From the NCBI GenBank assembly GCA_026786065.1, contig JAJAYS010000218.1:1-6096 (forward strand): a DNA stretch of 6,096 nt. The letters are read 5' to 3'. A model generated the notes under the pieces. That model made no database searches and was not told the origin of the DNA. It was given only the letters and a program-made list of their open reading frames with translations. This DNA comes from Polaromonas sp. GTDB taxonomy: Bacteria; Pseudomonadota; Gammaproteobacteria; Burkholderiales; Burkholderiaceae_C. The translations under genes were made by a program, and so were the position numbers. Shown in pieces: positions 5,631 to 6,096 of the stretch (positions within the stretch are counted from its first letter, which is position 1; the number at the start of each line of letters is the position of its first letter).

Positions 5631-6096
5631 TCAATATGGCTTGAGCAGCCCGGCGATGATTTTCTCGGCGGCGGCGCCGGTCCAGTCCACCTCGCCGGTA
5701 AGGCGGTGCTGCGGCCGGCCCTGGGCGTCGAGTGTCAGCGTCGTCGGGAACATCGTGACGCCGTGCTGCGCCGCCAGTTTGCCCGCCGAATCGAGCAGCA
5801 CCGGGAACCCCAGGCCGTTGGCCGTCGCAAACTTCGCGGCGCGACTGGCCGTTTCCTTGAAGTTGATGGCCAGCACCAATAGCCTGGCCTCGCCATACAG
5901 GTCGGCCACGATTTGCAGCGACGGCATTTCAGCGCGGCACGGCGGGCACCATGTAGCCCAAAAATTGAGCAGTACCGCCCGCCCCTTCAGGTCAGCGATC
6001 TGCCAGGTCTTGCCGTTGGTGTCGCTCAGGCCGAGTTCGGTAAACGGTCCGCGCCAGGCCGCCAGCCGGTAGCCGGCTTCGGTCGTGGCCTGGGCC
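5631..6096 (-). CDS. TlpA/thioredoxin-like protein-disulfide reductase, 5' partial
   Basis: This is a thioredoxin-fold protein of the TlpA/ResA/AhpC-TSA group, expected to handle thiol-disulfide exchange outside the cytoplasm, for example in cytochrome c or oxidase maturation. The active site WCPPC sits in LLNFWATWCPPCRAEMPSL, with its cysteines at 5948-5946 and 5939-5937. The cis-proline loop MFPTT and the strand after it (LTLDAQGRP) follow as in the family. The frame is open to the right edge, where it begins AQATTEAGYRL. AQA before TTEA looks like a signal-peptidase cleavage site, so the missing part is probably just the signal peptide. An internal ATG at 5927 lies after the active site and is not the start. 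It is on the same strand as, and upstream of, the broken transglutaminase-like gene, but 230 bases separate them, so co-transcription is uncertain. Confidence 0.87.
   Translation of the reverse strand, partial: AQATTEAGYRLAAWRGPFTELGLSDTNGKTWQIADLKGRAVLLNFWATWCPPCRAEMPSLQIVADLYGEARLLVLAINFKETASRAAKFATANGLGFPVLLDSAGKLAAQHGVTMFPTTLTLDAQGRPQHRLTGEVDWTGAAAEKIIAGLLKPY

Noticed and set aside
5631..5927. A short TlpA-like protein starting at ATG 5927
   Set aside because: The frame is open upstream and codes the WCPPC active site, so 5927 is internal and the gene continues past the right edge.
1..6096. CRISPR array, tRNA or rRNA gene, insertion sequence, prophage or attachment site
   Set aside because: No regularly spaced identical repeats, cloverleaf, rRNA-like stretch, transposase or integrase coding, or paired terminal inverted repeats were seen.

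Overview
The window looks like a chromosomal segment of a high-GC betaproteobacterium, most likely Burkholderiales of the Comamonadaceae type. The evidence is the strong G/C bias at third codon positions, the gene content, and short dispersed repeats of a style I recall from that family (a stem-loop with a GCGCAAGCAGCTAT core, and a CCCTCTCCC...GGGAGAGGG palindrome). The taxonomic call is inference, since no rRNA gene or marker is present.

Layout. Positions 2-1039 (+) hold the 3' part of a renalase-like FAD/NAD(P)-binding oxidoreductase whose start lies before the window. A 158-base G/C-rich spacer with hairpins leads into gluQ (1198-2253, +), which makes the queuosine-modifying glutamyl-Q tRNA(Asp) synthetase. 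trmB follows after 22 bases (2276-3175, +; tRNA m7G46 methyltransferase). It overlaps by GTGA a RluA-family pseudouridine synthase gene (3172-4092, +). Convergent to this block, on the minus strand, are a transglutaminase-like gene broken by a single in-frame TAA (4291 to about 5400) and the 3' part of a secreted TlpA/thioredoxin-like gene with an intact WCPPC site (5631-6096, running off the right edge).

How the genes fit together. gluQ, trmB and the pseudouridine synthase gene are co-directional, tightly packed and all act on RNA, so they probably form a small RNA-modification operon. The transglutaminase-like and TlpA-like genes appear unrelated to it.

The most notable content is how repeats have remodelled the genes. 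A dispersed stem-loop repeat lies in frame inside gluQ, in a segment lengthening the protein by roughly 50 residues. An approximately 125-base sequence at the trmB/rluA junction lengthens the C-terminus of TrmB and supplies the start of the pseudouridine synthase. A second, decayed copy lies just past the 3' end of the same gene and looks like a leftover 5' gene fragment without its start codon. I see no defence system, CRISPR array, prophage, insertion sequence or RNA gene, and no convincing previously undescribed system.
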